DNA from: Chlamydiales bacterium
GTDB taxonomy: Bacteria; Chlamydiota; Chlamydiia; Chlamydiales; JARBTQ01
Direction of reading: 5' to 3'
NCBI GenBank assembly: GCA_029240075.1
Contig: JARBTQ010000017.1
Span: forward strand, 1-54,096
Length of the DNA: 54,096 nt
In this document: positions 17,764-25,665 of the stretch, piece after piece
Layout: every line of letters starts with the position of its first letter
Numbering within the stretch: the stretch's first letter is position 1
Made by a program: the position numbers and the translations under genes
The notes under the pieces: generated by a model
Databases searched by the model: none
The model's input: the letters and a program-made list of their open reading frames with translations, nothing else
Told to the model about the DNA's origin: nothing

Positions 17764-18071
17764 TCGATAGCCTCAACATTGACATTTCCTACTAGATCGC
17801 TTCCTACAGCAATTAGTTGTGCCATTAAATCATTTCGGTCAATTTTTGCTTGTTTTAATAACCCCTCTAGCATCAGCCCTTCAGGTAATAAACCCTCAAA
17901 AAAAGGGGGGAAAGACTCATATTCATAGGTGGGTCGCGTAACAGGCATTGTAAGCGATACAGCTGTGCCTTTATAACCCTCAACATATTTGAAAAGGTAT
18001 TTTTTGTTTCGTTCAAGCTCCTGTAATTCACCAGCAACTAGATTATCTACGAGTATTTTAGCTTTTCTCAT
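17760..18071 (-). CDS. hipS: HipS-like protein (HipA N-terminal subdomain)
   Basis: The 103 residues match the HipA N-subdomain (Couple_hipA): an N-terminal strand, LFKYVEGYKG, VSLTMPVTRPTYEYE, the hallmark PPFFEGLLPEGLMLEGLL and a GSDLVGNV end. In HipBST systems this separate protein, not HipB, neutralises the kinase. AGGAG lies 5 bases before the ATG at 18071. It overlaps hipB by 14 bases and hipT by 4, which implies translational coupling. Confidence 0.85.
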   Translation of the reverse strand: MRKAKILVDNLVAGELQELERNKKYLFKYVEGYKGTAVSLTMPVTRPTYEYESFPPFFEGLLPEGLMLEGLLKQAKIDRNDLMAQLIAVGSDLVGNVNVEAIE

Positions 18072-18297
18072 CTAAACTCCTCTCAAAAAGATCCATCATT
18101 TGACTTTTAAACTCTATCTTAATGTTAAGCACATGTAGCACTTTAAGCAGTGTTTCAAGACGCACAGTAAGTTTCCCTTTCTCAATATCAAAAATAACAG
18201 TCTTTCCCAATCCTGCTAATTTTGCTAAATCAATTTGTGAAAGTTTACTCGCTTTGCGATGAAATCGTACAAGCTTTCCAATTTGTTCAATATCCAT
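18058..18297 (-). CDS. hipB: HipB-like antitoxin, Xre-family HTH regulator
   Basis: The 79 residues are almost entirely a Cro/C1-type helix-turn-helix (IGKLVRFHRKASKLSQIDLAKLAGLGKTVIFDIEKGK, about residues 5-42), with a short C-terminal extension. In hipBA and hipBST operons it binds palindromes over the promoter and represses the operon. Three TTACT-N8-AGTAA sites lie upstream, the nearest covering the probable -10 box. An in-frame TTG immediately before the ATG is also possible. It is first in the hipB-hipS-hipT order. Confidence 0.88.
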   Translation of the reverse strand: MDIEQIGKLVRFHRKASKLSQIDLAKLAGLGKTVIFDIEKGKLTVRLETLLKVLHVLNIKIEFKSQMMDLFERSLDEKS

Positions 18298-18317
18298 CAA
18301 AACTTTTTCCTATATAT

Positions 18318-18335
18318 TTACTATTATAGCAGTAA
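18318..18335. promoter_or_regulatory. HipB operator candidate 1, over the hipBST -10 box
   Basis: TTACT-N8-AGTAA dyad. On the minus strand its centre contains TATAAT (18323-18328), a consensus -10 element 26 bases before the hipB ATG, so a bound repressor would block the promoter. The half-site spacing of 8 equals that of the E. coli HipB operator (TATCC-N8-GGATA). No good -35 is visible. Confidence 0.7.
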
Positions 18336-18388
18336 TTTTATGCGATTTACTCTATTTTTACCACTAAATTAGCCTTTTTTCTTTAATT

Positions 18389-18406
18389 TTACTGCTATAG
18401 AAGTAA
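18389..18406. promoter_or_regulatory. HipB operator candidate 2
   Basis: Second TTACT-N8-AGTAA dyad, starting exactly 71 bases from the first. The centre (GCTATAGA) resembles that of site 1. Confidence 0.65.
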
Positions 18407-18459
18407 TTTAAGGTGCAAATGTTTTGTTCTTTGGGAAATAAGTTGCCTTTTTGCTTAAT

Positions 18460-18477
18460 TTACTGCATCCGCAGTAA
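18460..18477. promoter_or_regulatory. HipB operator candidate 3
   Basis: Third TTACT-N8-AGTAA dyad, again exactly 71 bases on. Here the symmetry extends to 10-bp arms AATTTACTGC/GCAGTAAATT at 18457-18480. It lies 55 bases before the -35 box of the next gene cluster. Confidence 0.6.
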
Positions 18478-18532
18478 ATTCAATGGCGTCTTGCCAATAG
18501 CATTTAACAAGAATACTTCTTTTAGAGATTGA

Positions 18533-18561
18533 TTGACTTCTACAGATAATTTCTCTATAGT
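18533..18561 (+). promoter_or_regulatory. Promoter of the U-box-like gene at 18741
   Basis: TTGACT (18533-18538), exactly 17 bases, TATAGT (18556-18561). The surrounding sequence (TCTCTATAGT) resembles the promoter at 25479-25507. It implies a leader of roughly 170 bases before the ATG at 18741. Confidence 0.75.
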
Positions 18562-18740
18562 CTATCATCAACATGCCTGGATACATTGTTTAAGATACAT
18601 TTTTAAGAATCCTTAGTTGTTTTTTGTAAAAGGTTCCCATCAATTTATTCATTTACATGACCAGATGCTAACACTTGCTAACATTATGATTCTGCTTATC
18701 AGAACTATCTATTTATTATCAGTAACCCTCAGAGGTCTAT

Positions 18741-19850
18741 ATGAATCCGAACAGCACAACTATTTCTTTAACTCAGTCAAATTCTTCAACAAGTCTAGTA
18801 TTCCGAGCTTCCCGCGCAAGCCTAGAACAATATCAATCAGTCATGGAGCGTCTACAGGATATTATAATAGGATTCCAGAATTGGAATGACAGGCTTTCAC
18901 TTAAGTTGATCAAATGGAGTTTCAAAGTTTCTAATATCACTTTGGGGCAGCGAGTACGTCCTGAGCAACTAGAACTCATAAAAAAACAGATCGAAAAACT
19001 TGTAAGCAAAATTTTAGTCGATCCTTTAGGTTTTTCTGCAGATCGATCTCCAAATGCAATGTTAAAAGAGCCAATGCTTGACCGAGAATGGGTTTGGGAA
19101 AAAGCGGTATTAGATGACTATTTAGAGAAAACAGGAGTTGACTTATCCCCTTTTGACAATCAGAAGATTGATCCTAAGCCTCACGAATTTGCAAAAGCAA
19201 TGTTAATGTGGTTAAGGACGTTTACTAATCTTGAAAATTCTGCAAAAGTTTCTACTGTATCAGGATCAACTAATACACTAATTATACATACTTCTAATTC
19301 CAATTCAAGTCCATCAATGGTTGTCTCCTTTAGGGGAAGAGTTAGTACTACATCGCATGCACAGATGGGGCTGAGTGTCCCTTCTCAAGGTTCTCATAGA
19401 GGGGGGATACAAAAGTTCAACTATGCCTTCTATTTGAAATTAGCCCAAGATGCAATCAGGATAGAGCGATTAAAAGAAGAGAAGAGATTACTTAAAAAGG
19501 AAGTGATTATATCACAACATTTCAGGCAAGAATTACAAGAAAACCTGAGGCAAAGAGTAGAGGAAGCTAAGATAGCTATTGCTGAGCATGAAAAGGTCAT
19601 TGATACTCGTATCGGTTCTATGCAGAGCAACTACCAGGGTGCAATAAATAATTTACAGTCAACTGTTGATGCTCAAGCGAGACAGACGCAATATCTACAG
19701 CAACAGATGAGCAATAGCGAAACACGAGCCCGTCAACTTGAGCAGCAGCTCCATCAAGCTAATGTGAAAACTCAGAGCTTAGAAAGAGAAGTAGAGATCT
19801 TAAGAGATGAGGTTGATGATCTTGAAGATAGTAGCTGTTCAATCATGTAG
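18741..19850 (+). CDS. U-box-like coiled-coil protein with C-terminal CaaX (CSIM)
   Basis: The 369 residues start with a helical region (EQYQSVMERLQD), followed by a divergent U-box-like segment at about 105-160: LKEPMLDREWVWEK...YLEK...SPFDNQKI...HEFAKAMLMWL, which matches the (K)DPV-GHTY-ER-I--WL pattern of U-box ubiquitin ligases without zinc ligands. A Ser-rich linker and a long C-terminal coiled coil (about 230-360) follow. It ends SSCSIM, a CaaX motif for farnesylation by host enzymes. AGAGGT precedes the ATG. Closest relative in the window is the 25666 protein. E3 activity and secretion are inferred. Confidence 0.72.
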   Translation: MNPNSTTISLTQSNSSTSLVFRASRASLEQYQSVMERLQDIIIGFQNWNDRLSLKLIKWSFKVSNITLGQRVRPEQLELIKKQIEKLVSKILVDPLGFSADRSPNAMLKEPMLDREWVWEKAVLDDYLEKTGVDLSPFDNQKIDPKPHEFAKAMLMWLRTFTNLENSAKVSTVSGSTNTLIIHTSNSNSSPSMVVSFRGRVSTTSHAQMGLSVPSQGSHRGGIQKFNYAFYLKLAQDAIRIERLKEEKRLLKKEVIISQHFRQELQENLRQRVEEAKIAIAEHEKVIDTRIGSMQSNYQGAINNLQSTVDAQARQTQYLQQQMSNSETRARQLEQQLHQANVKTQSLEREVEILRDEVDDLEDSSCSIM

Positions 19851-19873
19851 AAAAAAGGGAGAGAATAAGCAAT

Positions 19874-20329
19874 ATGAATAATTTACAAGGAACTACACCA
19901 AATCTAAGCATGATACCTGCTTCAAATCAAGAGATTAGCTCTTTTTCAGAAGAAGGATTTATTGCTCAGTTAACAGACATGATGCAGCTTAATATACAAG
20001 TAAGTCAAATGAAGACTATCGAACAAGATAGACTCTTGGATTTATTTAGAGCCGCAATACAAAAGCGGAATCAGGAAACAGAGGAACTTCTCAAAGAAAA
20101 TGAGAAGCTAGAAGCTGAAAACAATCAACTAAAAGATCAAATCACACAGGTACAAAAAAGCCATGAAGTAGGCCTAAATCCTCTAAATAATCGTGTAGCT
20201 TACTTGGAAGGTCATACTAGAGGGTTACAGACTAGTCATAAAGAAGAAATAGCCAAGTTAGAAGGGCAGATAGCTCGCCTAGGCTTTAGATCACTTTTTG
20301 GAGGAGCTTTTATCCTCCCGCAACGCTAA
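19874..20329 (+). CDS. Coiled-coil protein related to the 21309/23748 family
   Basis: A 151-residue protein of unknown function. The layout matches its neighbours: a Ser-rich head, a helical segment FIAQLTDMMQLNIQVSQMKTIEQDRLLDLFRAAIQ equivalent to the IEQMSHMMLTTMQADQTVQE... region of later members, then a strong coiled coil (ELLKENEKLEAENNQLKDQI). It lacks the conserved C-terminal domain of the longer members. It starts 24 bases after the previous gene. Confidence 0.65.
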   Translation: MNNLQGTTPNLSMIPASNQEISSFSEEGFIAQLTDMMQLNIQVSQMKTIEQDRLLDLFRAAIQKRNQETEELLKENEKLEAENNQLKDQITQVQKSHEVGLNPLNNRVAYLEGHTRGLQTSHKEEIAKLEGQIARLGFRSLFGGAFILPQR

Positions 20330-20399
20330 GGGATAAATATATCATATATAGAAACATGCAGAGTTTTCATTTATTAATAAAATACAAAAGGAAAACATT

Positions 20400-20888
20400 A
20401 TGGGATCAATTATACCTTATTCGAGTGAAACCATAACAATAGAGAATCCCCCTATAGATAGCAACGTATTGGTTGAACAAGCAGCTCATATGATACAAGT
20501 TCTATCAACTGTAGACGCGACTGTCGGAGAGGAGGTTAACTTGCTTGTCGAGCAGTTTAAAAAGAGCATGCAAGAGCAAAATAAGCTATATGAGTTAGTT
20601 CTTAAGAAGAATGAACAGTTAAAAATAGAGAATGCTCGTTTAAAAGCGCGCCCTGAGCAAATAAAAAGAGCAAGCCAAGCTGAAGCTCAATCTTTACAGC
20701 AGCGAATTAGGCAGCAAGAAAGTTATATCAATACCTTAGAGTCCAATCATAGACAAAAGAAAAATAGTTGCGAAAATAAGATTGCAGATCTGACCAATAG
20801 AATAGAACAACGCAGAGCGGCAGTTAACCAAAGAAGAGCAGAGCGCGAACTACAACGCGCATTACCACAAGAGTGCTCGATAATGTAG
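20400..20888 (+). CDS. Coiled-coil family protein with C-terminal CaaX (CSIM)
   Basis: The 162 residues share the family head (NVLVEQAAHMIQVLSTVDATVGEEVNLLVEQFKKSMQEQ) followed by a long Lys/Arg/Gln-rich coiled coil. The C-terminal domain is missing; instead it ends PQECSIM, the same CaaX tetrapeptide as the 18741 protein although the preceding sequence is different. AAGGA precedes the ATG. I infer a host-prenylated, membrane-associated scaffold. Confidence 0.68.
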   Translation: MGSIIPYSSETITIENPPIDSNVLVEQAAHMIQVLSTVDATVGEEVNLLVEQFKKSMQEQNKLYELVLKKNEQLKIENARLKARPEQIKRASQAEAQSLQQRIRQQESYINTLESNHRQKKNSCENKIADLTNRIEQRRAAVNQRRAERELQRALPQECSIM

Positions 20889-21033
20889 AGCAGATATATT
20901 AAAAGCTATAGAAGTAAAGATAAATACACTGTTCGGCCTTTAAAATTCATTAACTCTTTATAACAATAGAGAAATAAACAAATTCGCCCCAAGCTTTAGT
21001 ACAGAATAACAATAATAAGGAAGGAACCAAACA

Positions 21034-21282
21034 ATGAACCCAAGCAATCTAAATAGACCTATAGGTCATCCACAACAGAACAATTTTAATCAGGGAAGCA
21101 ACGGAACTAGCAACCGTACGAATCAACTCAATCAGCGTACTAATCAAATATTCCAAGCAAATGCCTTAATTAGGCAAGCTAATATGCAAGTCTCCCAAGC
21201 TCGAAATAATAGATTGGAGCGTCAAGTGCAAAGATTGCAAGAAGAAGGGAACGATATTGATGATACTTATTCTACTATGTAA
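21034..21282 (+). CDS. Asn/Gln-rich lysine-free small protein
   Basis: Not recognised. The 82 residues contain 16 Asn and 13 Gln (about 35 percent) and no lysine, with Arg as the only basic residue besides one His. The first half is low complexity (NRTNQLNQRTNQ); the second half is helical (NNRLERQVQRLQEEG). It ends DDTYSTM, not a CaaX motif. A doubled AAGGAAGGA Shine-Dalgarno precedes the ATG and the gene sits inside the co-directional cluster, supporting a real gene. Confidence 0.6.
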   Translation: MNPSNLNRPIGHPQQNNFNQGSNGTSNRTNQLNQRTNQIFQANALIRQANMQVSQARNNRLERQVQRLQEEGNDIDDTYSTM

Positions 21283-21308
21283 TTCAATTTTTAATAAGGA
21301 AAAATAAT

Positions 21309-21680
21309 ATGTCAATGACTGTAAACCATTCAAACCCTATTTCAAGTCCTTCACAAGAAGTTGTCCCACTTTCAGAGCATAATGCTCTGATTGAGCAGAT
21401 GAGTCATATGATGCTAGCTACTATGCAAGCAGATCAAACAGTGCAAGAAGAAACTAACCTCTTAATTCGACAATTTCAAGTCAGCATGCGGGAGCAGCAA
21501 AGGGCCTATGAAGCTATGGTAGAGAAAGCTAAGCAGCTAGAAATCGAAAATACGGCTTTGAAAGGACGCATAAGTGAATTGCAAAGATCCCACAATGCAG
21601 AGGTAAGTAGTCTGCAGGAACAAATTAGGGGATTGAAAAAGCGTATTAAAGAGCTTGCAGGGGGGTGTGGAACTCAATAA
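21309..21680 (+). CDS. Short coiled-coil family member ending CGTQ
   Basis: The 123 residues begin with the head MSMTVNHSNPISSPSQEVV, whose DNA is nearly identical to the start of the 22856 gene, then EHNALIEQMSHMMLATMQADQTVQEE and a coiled coil. It stops before the conserved C-terminal domain, ending GGCGTQ, which is CaaX-like but a weak match (Gly and Thr in the aliphatic positions). AAGGA precedes the ATG. It may be a truncated duplicate of the 22856 gene. Confidence 0.68.
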   Translation: MSMTVNHSNPISSPSQEVVPLSEHNALIEQMSHMMLATMQADQTVQEETNLLIRQFQVSMREQQRAYEAMVEKAKQLEIENTALKGRISELQRSHNAEVSSLQEQIRGLKKRIKELAGGCGTQ

Positions 21681-21734
21681 AAAGAGACGTTCTTAAGTAT
21701 AATAAAAAACAAAATCAGCACTATAGAATACAAT

Positions 21735-22481
21735 ATGTTACCAAATATATCTCATTCCAATACTATTGCAAATCCTTCAGAAGAAGTTGTTCCACTTTCA
21801 GAGCATAATACTCTTATTGAGCAGATGAGCCATATGATGCTGACTACTATGCAAGCAGATCAAATAGTGCAAGAAAAAACCAATTGCCTTATTCAGCAGT
21901 TTCAGATAAGCATGCAGGAGCAACAAAGAGCTTATGAAGTTGTTATGGAAAGAAATAGGCAATTAGAAACGCAGGTTGTTACCCTTGAAGGAAGGGTTAG
22001 AGAACTAGACTCATTACGTCGTGCAGAGCTATGGTCATTAGGGGTAAATCCTGATAGATTCAAAGACGTTAATGAGCTTGTAATGGCTATTATAGAAGCT
22101 ATTCCTAAATGTATTTTTTTACAAAAAAATAGAAATGGAGCTTCTGCGATCTAGAACGTGCTTTTGCACTTAGGCGCAGGTGGCGCTCCTGGTGAGTCAT
22201 TATATGGTAAAAGTTCATTTTCAAAGGGCTTATGCTCCAAGCAACTAAGAAAAGCTGAATTAGAGGAAATGTTAGAATATGACAGATTACTAGACCAATT
22301 ACACCCTCGTATGAAGCATTTGTCATCTAGGGAATTAGCTGAGCCTCTGAAAGTTGCAAACGACATAATATGTTCACAGCCTTTTAGTAATTGGAAAGGA
22401 TGGGATGTGAAAATTACTACATTAACATCAGAAACAATCCAACAGATAAGAGAACTTAATAATACACATAAAAAGCCATAA
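21735..22481 (+). pseudogene. Coiled-coil family member broken by in-frame TAG
   Basis: The frame reads 139 residues to TAG at 22152-22154, then continues in the same frame to 22481. Alignment with the 23748 protein shows the stop replaces a conserved Trp (GCG ATC TAG AAC GTG CTT against GTA GTC TGG AAT ATG CTT), i.e. a TGG-to-TAG change. Downstream, NVLLHLGAGG, RMKHLSSRELAEP, GWDVKI and ETIQQIRE are intact, so the lesion is recent or is read through. Unlike its neighbours it lacks a clear Shine-Dalgarno. Confidence 0.85.
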
Positions 22482-22855
22482 GAGATGAAACATATTTCAA
22501 CGAATCTATTCCTTTATAAGTCTTCTATAAGGTTGTATGTACGAGGCTGTCGGAATAGCTATTAATAAAATTAAGTAATAGGCCCTCTTTAAGTGTATAG
22601 CTATTACTAAGAACTTGGCCTAAGCACTTGATACAATATAGATAAGAAGGTCATAAAATTTAAAAAATAGAAAGTAAACTATTCATCTTCCAAAATGGTT
22701 AATCCCTGTAGGGATACAACAAAACTAGCCCCACACTTTAATATGGGGTGTAAATAATAAGAAAAGCACACTAGGGAACTAGTGCAAGAAATAAATTATG
22801 CATTTATTTAGGTGCTGAACGATTGCAAATAGATAAACAAAAAAAGAAGAACACT
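22482..22855 (+). other. Intergenic leader with three small hairpins
   Basis: No coding frame is credible. Shortly before the 22856 gene lie three stems in a row: ATCCC/GGGAT (22702-22715), CCCCA/TGGGG (22729-22748) and CACTAG/CTAGTG (22769-22784). They could form a structured leader; function is unknown. Confidence 0.4.
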
Positions 22856-23551
22856 ATGTCAATGACTGTAAACCATTCAAACCCTATTTCAAGTCCTTCA
22901 CAAGAAGTTGTCCCACTTTCAGAGCATAATGCTCTGATTGAGCAGATGAGCCATATGCTGCTAACTACTATGCAAGCAGATCAAACAGTGCAAGAAAAAA
23001 CGAATCGTTTAATTCAGACATTCCAAGTCAGCATGCAAGAGCTGCAAATGCAAAATGAATTGCTCATGCGGCGAAATGAGCAATTAGAAACACAGATTGT
23101 TACCCTTGAAGGGCACGTTAAAGAATTAAAAGCTACTCATAAGGCAGAACTCCGTTCTTTAGGAATTGATAGGTTTGAGGATGTCAATGAACTCGTAAAG
23201 GAAATTATAGCTGTTATTCCTTCTTATACCTACTTAAGCAAGCAAAAAAAGGATAATGCAATTTGGAATATGCTTTCACATCTAGGGGCAGGTCGGAAAC
23301 CTGGTGAGCGTTTGGATCAGCCTTTATTCCAAAGATCTCTCTATTGGGCTAAAACTCCAGAGGAACATGCATATGATAGATTACTTAGAGAATTTTATCC
23401 TCGTATGAAACATTTGTCCTCTAGGGAATTAGCTGAGCCTATGAAAATTACGTATGAGATAAATAATAGAGTCTCCTTTAGCCACTGGTATGGTTGGGAT
23501 ATAGAAATTGTAATCTTAACACCGGATGTGATGCAACTGATGCAGAGTTAG
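22856..23551 (+). CDS. Coiled-coil protein with the shared C-terminal domain
   Basis: The 231 residues comprise a Ser-rich head identical to the 21309 protein, helical EHNALIEQMSHMLLTTMQADQTVQEKTN, a coiled coil (about 60-105), then the cluster's C-terminal domain: LGIDRFEDVNELVKEII, WNMLSHLGAGRKPGE, YPRMKHLSSRELAEPMK, HWYGWDIEIVILTPD. I do not recognise that domain. I took the ATG at 22856, which matches the family head; an upstream TTG in frame is rejected. Confidence 0.7.
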   Translation: MSMTVNHSNPISSPSQEVVPLSEHNALIEQMSHMLLTTMQADQTVQEKTNRLIQTFQVSMQELQMQNELLMRRNEQLETQIVTLEGHVKELKATHKAELRSLGIDRFEDVNELVKEIIAVIPSYTYLSKQKKDNAIWNMLSHLGAGRKPGERLDQPLFQRSLYWAKTPEEHAYDRLLREFYPRMKHLSSRELAEPMKITYEINNRVSFSHWYGWDIEIVILTPDVMQLMQS

Positions 23552-23747
23552 TGCTATATCGTAAGATAGAGAATATGGATAATTCATTATTCATTAATGT
23601 TTTTTTACTCAAACGAGAAAATAACTGATACCTATGGTTTTAAGCCGATAGGTCTTTCACAAAACTATATTTGCGGCGATCCATTTGGCTGTTTGAAAGT
23701 AGTCTCATGTAGAAAAGATAGGAAACAATCTTAATAAGGTTATATCA

Positions 23748-24479
23748 ATGATTGTATCTCATTCCAATATGGTCACAAATCCTTCAGAAGAAGTTGTCCC
23801 ACTTTCAGAGCACAATGTTCTGATTGAAAGCCTGAGTAATATGATGCTAACTACTATCCAGGCTGATCAAACAGTGCAAGAAAAAACGAATCGTTTAATT
23901 CAGCAATTCCAGGTAAGCATGCAGGAATTGCAAAGGCAAAACGAATTGCTTATGCAACGGAATGAACAATTAGAAACACAGGTTGTTACTCTTGAGGGAA
24001 GAGTTCGAGATCTAGACTCACTACGTCATGCAGAGCTATGGTCATTAGGAGTAAACCCCGATAGATTCAAAGACGTTAATGAGCTTGTAAAAGCTATTAT
24101 AGCAGCTATTCCTAATTATGCTTATTTACAGGCAGAGACACAAAAAGTAGGCCGTTATGTAGTCTGGAATATGCTTTTGCATTTAGGAGCAGGTAACCGT
24201 CCCGAAGGCCCATTGAATACTAGAAAGTCATTTTGGTGGTTATCGCATAAAACAGCGCCGGTACGACCAACAGCTGGAGTAGATAAGATATTAGATTATA
24301 AGCAATTATTAGATCAGTTATACCCTCGTATGAAACATTTGTCATCTAGAGAGTTGGCTGAACCTTTGAAAATTATATACGGAGAGCCTTTTACTCATTG
24401 GGGTGGATGGGATGTAGAAATTACAGTGTTAACCTCGGAAACAATTCAGAAGATAAGAGAGTTTGAGAATAATAGTTAA
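23748..24479 (+). CDS. Coiled-coil protein with the shared C-terminal domain
   Basis: The 243-residue best-preserved member of the family: head, EHNVLIESLSNMMLTTIQADQTVQEKTN, coiled coil with EQLETQVVTLEGRVRDL, then the domain (LGVNPDRFKDVNELVKAII, WNMLLHLGAGNRPEGP, YPRMKHLSSRELAEPLK, WGGWDVEITVLTSETIQKIRE). It is the intact reference for the broken 21735 copy. AAGG lies 8 bases before the ATG. No signal peptide is visible. Confidence 0.72.
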   Translation: MIVSHSNMVTNPSEEVVPLSEHNVLIESLSNMMLTTIQADQTVQEKTNRLIQQFQVSMQELQRQNELLMQRNEQLETQVVTLEGRVRDLDSLRHAELWSLGVNPDRFKDVNELVKAIIAAIPNYAYLQAETQKVGRYVVWNMLLHLGAGNRPEGPLNTRKSFWWLSHKTAPVRPTAGVDKILDYKQLLDQLYPRMKHLSSRELAEPLKIIYGEPFTHWGGWDVEITVLTSETIQKIREFENNS

Positions 24480-24568
24480 AGAAATTAGTTAGTCTCTGCA
24501 AGCAGACCTTTAAAAAAGGCAATCATTAAATCTTAAAAATAAGCATAAATACATGAGGATAAAATAAT

Positions 24569-25276
24569 ATGTCGTCAGTCACATCATTAATTGTGAGAGA
24601 CCAAAATATAAGCATGCTTCCTGTGGTACAAGAGGGGAGTTATGCAGAAGAAAGGGCATTGCTTGAGCTAGAGAACAAGGACAGTTTAGAGGTTCATTTT
24701 GCAAACGTTGCGATTCATCAAATGCGGGATCAGACTGAAGAAAGGCTTCGGCAAATCATTGCTAGACAGGAAGAGCAGTTAAGATTGCTTATGCAGGAAA
24801 AAGAGCTACTAGCAACACAGGTTATTACCCTTGAAGGACGAGTTAGAGAGCTCAATGAAACGCACAAAAAAGAAATTTGGCAGTTAAAAGTTAACCCTAT
24901 TTTTAAAGATATAAATGAACTTGTAAAGGCTCTTCTAGAGATCAGTGATCAACACAAGCAGGATAATAGGTATAATTTTTTTCACCTCTTGGCAGTACTA
25001 GGGGGTTCCAGGGATCCGAAAAACCAAGAAGTACGTAGAATGATTTGGAGGCCTACTTGGACAGACGACTTTACAGAAGTTGAATACCGCGATATAGTTG
25101 AAAGCCTTCTTACTCGTACTAAGCATTTACCCCGTAGTCAACTTAATGAGGCTATGAAAGTTGTGTATGAATCAACGTATAATAGATCGGTGTATGAATG
25201 GGCAGGATGGGATGTTCCTATTAAAACCTTAACTGAGGAAACCATTCAAATATTGAAAGAACACACTCATAAATAA
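24569..25276 (+). CDS. Coiled-coil protein, second subfamily, with the shared C-terminal domain
   Basis: The 235 residues have a different head (TSLIVRDQNISMLPVVQEG...ERALLELENKDSLEVHFANVAIHQMRDQTEERLRQII) but the same later layout: LLATQVITLEGRVREL, LKVNPIFKDINELVKALLE, a variable loop, RTKHLPRSQLNEAMKVVYE and WAGWDVPIKTLTEETIQILKE. Thus heads and tails have been mixed within the cluster. TGAGGA precedes the ATG. Two close paralogues lie at 26814 and 27591. Confidence 0.72.
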   Translation: MSSVTSLIVRDQNISMLPVVQEGSYAEERALLELENKDSLEVHFANVAIHQMRDQTEERLRQIIARQEEQLRLLMQEKELLATQVITLEGRVRELNETHKKEIWQLKVNPIFKDINELVKALLEISDQHKQDNRYNFFHLLAVLGGSRDPKNQEVRRMIWRPTWTDDFTEVEYRDIVESLLTRTKHLPRSQLNEAMKVVYESTYNRSVYEWAGWDVPIKTLTEETIQILKEHTHK

Positions 25277-25665
25277 AAATATCTCTTAAATATATTTCAA
25301 TAAGTACTTTGTGATATTATAGGTCCAATAAATTCTCTGAATAATTGAGAGGGAAATACTAAAGGCGGCCCCTTTCAAACCTGTCACAACTACTGCTGAT
25401 ACGATAGAATTATCAGTAGTAGGGCTGAAATAGAAGTAATCTTTCAAATTGCGTGCTAAATTTTCCCTATATTTATGGTTGACACTAATATAGAAAGTCT
25501 CTATACTGTATGCTCGATGTATCTAGAAAAGCGGATAATATCAATTTCTAAAGTTTCCTTGACACCTACCTTCTTTGTATAAGGTACATAAACTCTTCTT
25601 AATAAAGTAGCGTCTGCACTCAACCACGTTACTAAAAAACATCATTTAGCATGTAAGGCTTTCAT
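25277..25665 (+). other. Intergenic region with hairpin and promoter
   Basis: No gene is seen. It carries a 12-bp stem with one mismatch (CTACTGCTGATA at 25390-25401, TATCAGTAGTAG at 25411-25422) and the strong promoter at 25479-25507. The stem may end the upstream transcript, but no T run follows. Confidence 0.5.
25479..25507 (+). promoter_or_regulatory. Promoter of the U-box-like gene at 25666
   Basis: Consensus TTGACA (25479-25484), exactly 17 bases, TATACT (25502-25507). The spacing and the TCTCTATA context match the promoter before the paralogous 18741 gene. Implied leader is about 150 bases. Confidence 0.8.

Noticed and set aside
18617-18889. 90-codon plus-strand frame overlapping the 18741 gene
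   Set aside because: It overlaps the well-supported U-box-like gene in another frame, begins before its AGAGGT-preceded ATG and has no protein-like pattern.
22152-22154. Reading TAG as a recoded sense codon
   Set aside because: No stop-codon recoding signal or suppressor is visible, and other genes in the window use TAG as their stop (18741, 20400, 28320). A Trp-to-stop mutation is simpler.
22105-22366. Minus-strand frames over the broken 21735 gene
   Set aside because: They mirror the coding pattern of the plus-strand family and have no ribosome site.
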